Part shown: positions 6,030 through 7,110 of the stretch, piece after piece
Position numbering within the stretch: the stretch's first letter is position 1
Layout of the letters: each line of letters begins with the position of its first letter
NCBI GenBank assembly: GCA_017519685.1
Contig: JAFWRV010000018.1
Coordinates: 1 to 7,110, forward strand
DNA from: Clostridia bacterium
Lineage (GTDB): Bacteria; Bacillota; Clostridia; Oscillospirales; Acutalibacteraceae
Direction of reading: 5' to 3'
Length of the DNA stretch: 7,110 nt
Made by a program: the position numbers and the translations under genes
Notes under the pieces: model-generated
What the model was told of the DNA's origin: nothing
The model's input: only the letters and a program-made list of their open reading frames with translations
Databases searched by the model: none

Positions 6030-7110
6030 ATGGATTACAAAATGAAACTCACTCAGGAACAGCAGGATATACTGAACGGTTCCAAAGGTGAAACCATGGC
6101 AAAGGTCATGAAAACCCTCGTTATGTACGGCGAAGCGTTCGGCGCGACCGAAATGGTACCCGTAACAGGCAAGATGGGTCATCTGGTGACAAGTTTCGGT
6201 CTCGGCGTTATGAAGCCCGTCTATGAACTTATGGATAAGCTTATTGCCGACGGCGCTCTGTCGGGGCAGAAATTCTCTGTCGATCCCAAGCCGCTTGACC
6301 CCAAGGTTCCCTCGGACTTTTTAAAGAATTTCGTTTTCAACAAGTTCATGTACTCCGTTCAGGATATGTATGATGAGCAGCTCAGCAAGCTCGGTCTGCT
6401 CGATGACAAATCATATACCTGCACAAGTTATATGGATGAGGTCGGAAACAAGCCCGAGAAGGGCGACGTCCTTTCCTGGGCGGAATCCTCAGCGGTTGTT
6501 TACGCAAACTCCGTTCTCGGAGCCCGCTGCAACAGAAATTCGGGCATCATTGAACTGTTTGGCTCCATCGCGGGATTTGTTCCGTATTTCGGACTTCTCA
6601 CCGATGAGGGCAGAAAAGCAACCTGGATAGTCAAAGTAAATACAAAAGAAAAACCCGAAGCGCAGATACTCGGCTCAGCGATCGGTATGAAAGTTATGGA
6701 AGATGTTCCCTATATTCAGGGGCTCGATAAGTGGCTCGGTACCGAACTCAACGGGGATGTGTGCGCTTACCTCAAAGATTTCGGCGCGGCTACCGCGTCA
6801 AACGGAGCTGTCGGTCTTTATCATATTGAGAACCTTACTCCCGAAGCTGTTGAACTCGGTGACAAACTGATTGCCGAAGGCGCTCAGGTCTATGAGATAG
6901 ACGACGCCGAGCTCAAGAGAGTAAAAGACAGCTATCCCATAATGTGGAAAGATAAGAACGCTAAGCCGGAGCTCTGCTTTGTCGGCTGTCCCCACCTTTC
7001 GCTCGCCCAGCTTGTGGAATGGACCGATAAGGTTGCCGCAGGTCTCGAAAAGAACGGCCTTAAGAAAGTTTCGGTTCCCACCGTCTTTACCTGCACTCCC
7101 GGAGTTAAGG
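6030..7110 (+). CDS. Aconitase X (DUF521/AcnX) catalytic-domain protein, 3' partial
   Basis: The frame is open from ATG 6030 to the window end, giving 360 residues. Aconitase X proteins are iron-sulfur dehydratases; characterised members act on cis- or trans-3-hydroxy-L-proline in bacteria and on mevalonate 5-phosphate in archaea. The substrate here is unknown. Supporting features are the N-terminal MKLTQEQQDILNG start followed by a helical VMKTLVMYGEAFGATEMVPV (26-45), the core WAESSAVVYANSVLGAR (150-166), and GCPHLS (319-324), where family members have a similar G-x-P-H-x-S. Cysteines at 131, 167, 245, 316, 320 and 355 include candidate cluster ligands, of which C131 (TCTSY) and C355 (TCTPG) are most suggestive. 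The protein begins directly with the catalytic domain, so the small swivel domain (DUF126) must be C-terminal or a separate gene beyond the window. It lies 34 bp after trkH with no terminator between, suggesting co-transcription. Confidence 0.87.
   Translation, partial: MDYKMKLTQEQQDILNGSKGETMAKVMKTLVMYGEAFGATEMVPVTGKMGHLVTSFGLGVMKPVYELMDKLIADGALSGQKFSVDPKPLDPKVPSDFLKNFVFNKFMYSVQDMYDEQLSKLGLLDDKSYTCTSYMDEVGNKPEKGDVLSWAESSAVVYANSVLGARCNRNSGIIELFGSIAGFVPYFGLLTDEGRKATWIVKVNTKEKPEAQILGSAIGMKVMEDVPYIQGLDKWLGTELNGDVCAYLKDFGAATASNGAVGLYHIENLTPEAVELGDKLIAEGAQVYEIDDAELKRVKDSYPIMWKDKNAKPELCFVGCPHLSLAQLVEWTDKVAAGLEKNGLKKVSVPTVFTCTPGVK

Overview
The window is typical of an anaerobic, Gram-positive-type gut or rumen bacterium (Bacillota, class Clostridia, perhaps an Oscillospirales-like lineage). 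This is an inference from overall style: purine-rich Shine-Dalgarno sites, a TTG start, mid-range GC, and a surface protein with an Ala/Lys/Glu-rich helical region, an Ig-like segment and a short hydrophobic C-terminal tail. No rRNA or other phylogenetic marker is present, so the placement is tentative.

Layout: (1) 2-523, the 3' end of a gene for a large secreted or surface protein, closed by a rho-independent terminator at 550-577. (2) A short intergenic region with a good candidate promoter (-35 TTGATT, extended -10 TGATATAAT) at 594-621. (3) A compact run of five same-strand genes with gaps of 31, 20, 4 and 34 bp and no visible terminator between them: a Dcr2-like metallophosphoesterase with a C-terminal membrane anchor (673-1788), a 12-TM MFS/GPH-like transporter (1820-3154), trkA (3175-4536), trkH (4541-5995, TTG start), and the first 360 codons of an aconitase X catalytic-domain protein (6030 to window end). 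The spacing suggests one transcriptional unit.

The clearest functional unit is TrkA-TrkH: a cytosolic regulatory subunit with two RCK halves and a K+-translocating membrane subunit with four P-loops, translationally adjacent. The upstream phosphoesterase and transporter may form a second pair, and the aconitase X gene adds a dehydratase of unknown substrate. No known pathway links all five. No RNA gene, CRISPR array, insertion sequence, phage gene or large DNA repeat was seen. The window looks like ordinary chromosome; the items most worth a second look are the gene combination, the anchored phosphoesterase, the divergent aconitase X and the surface-protein tail.
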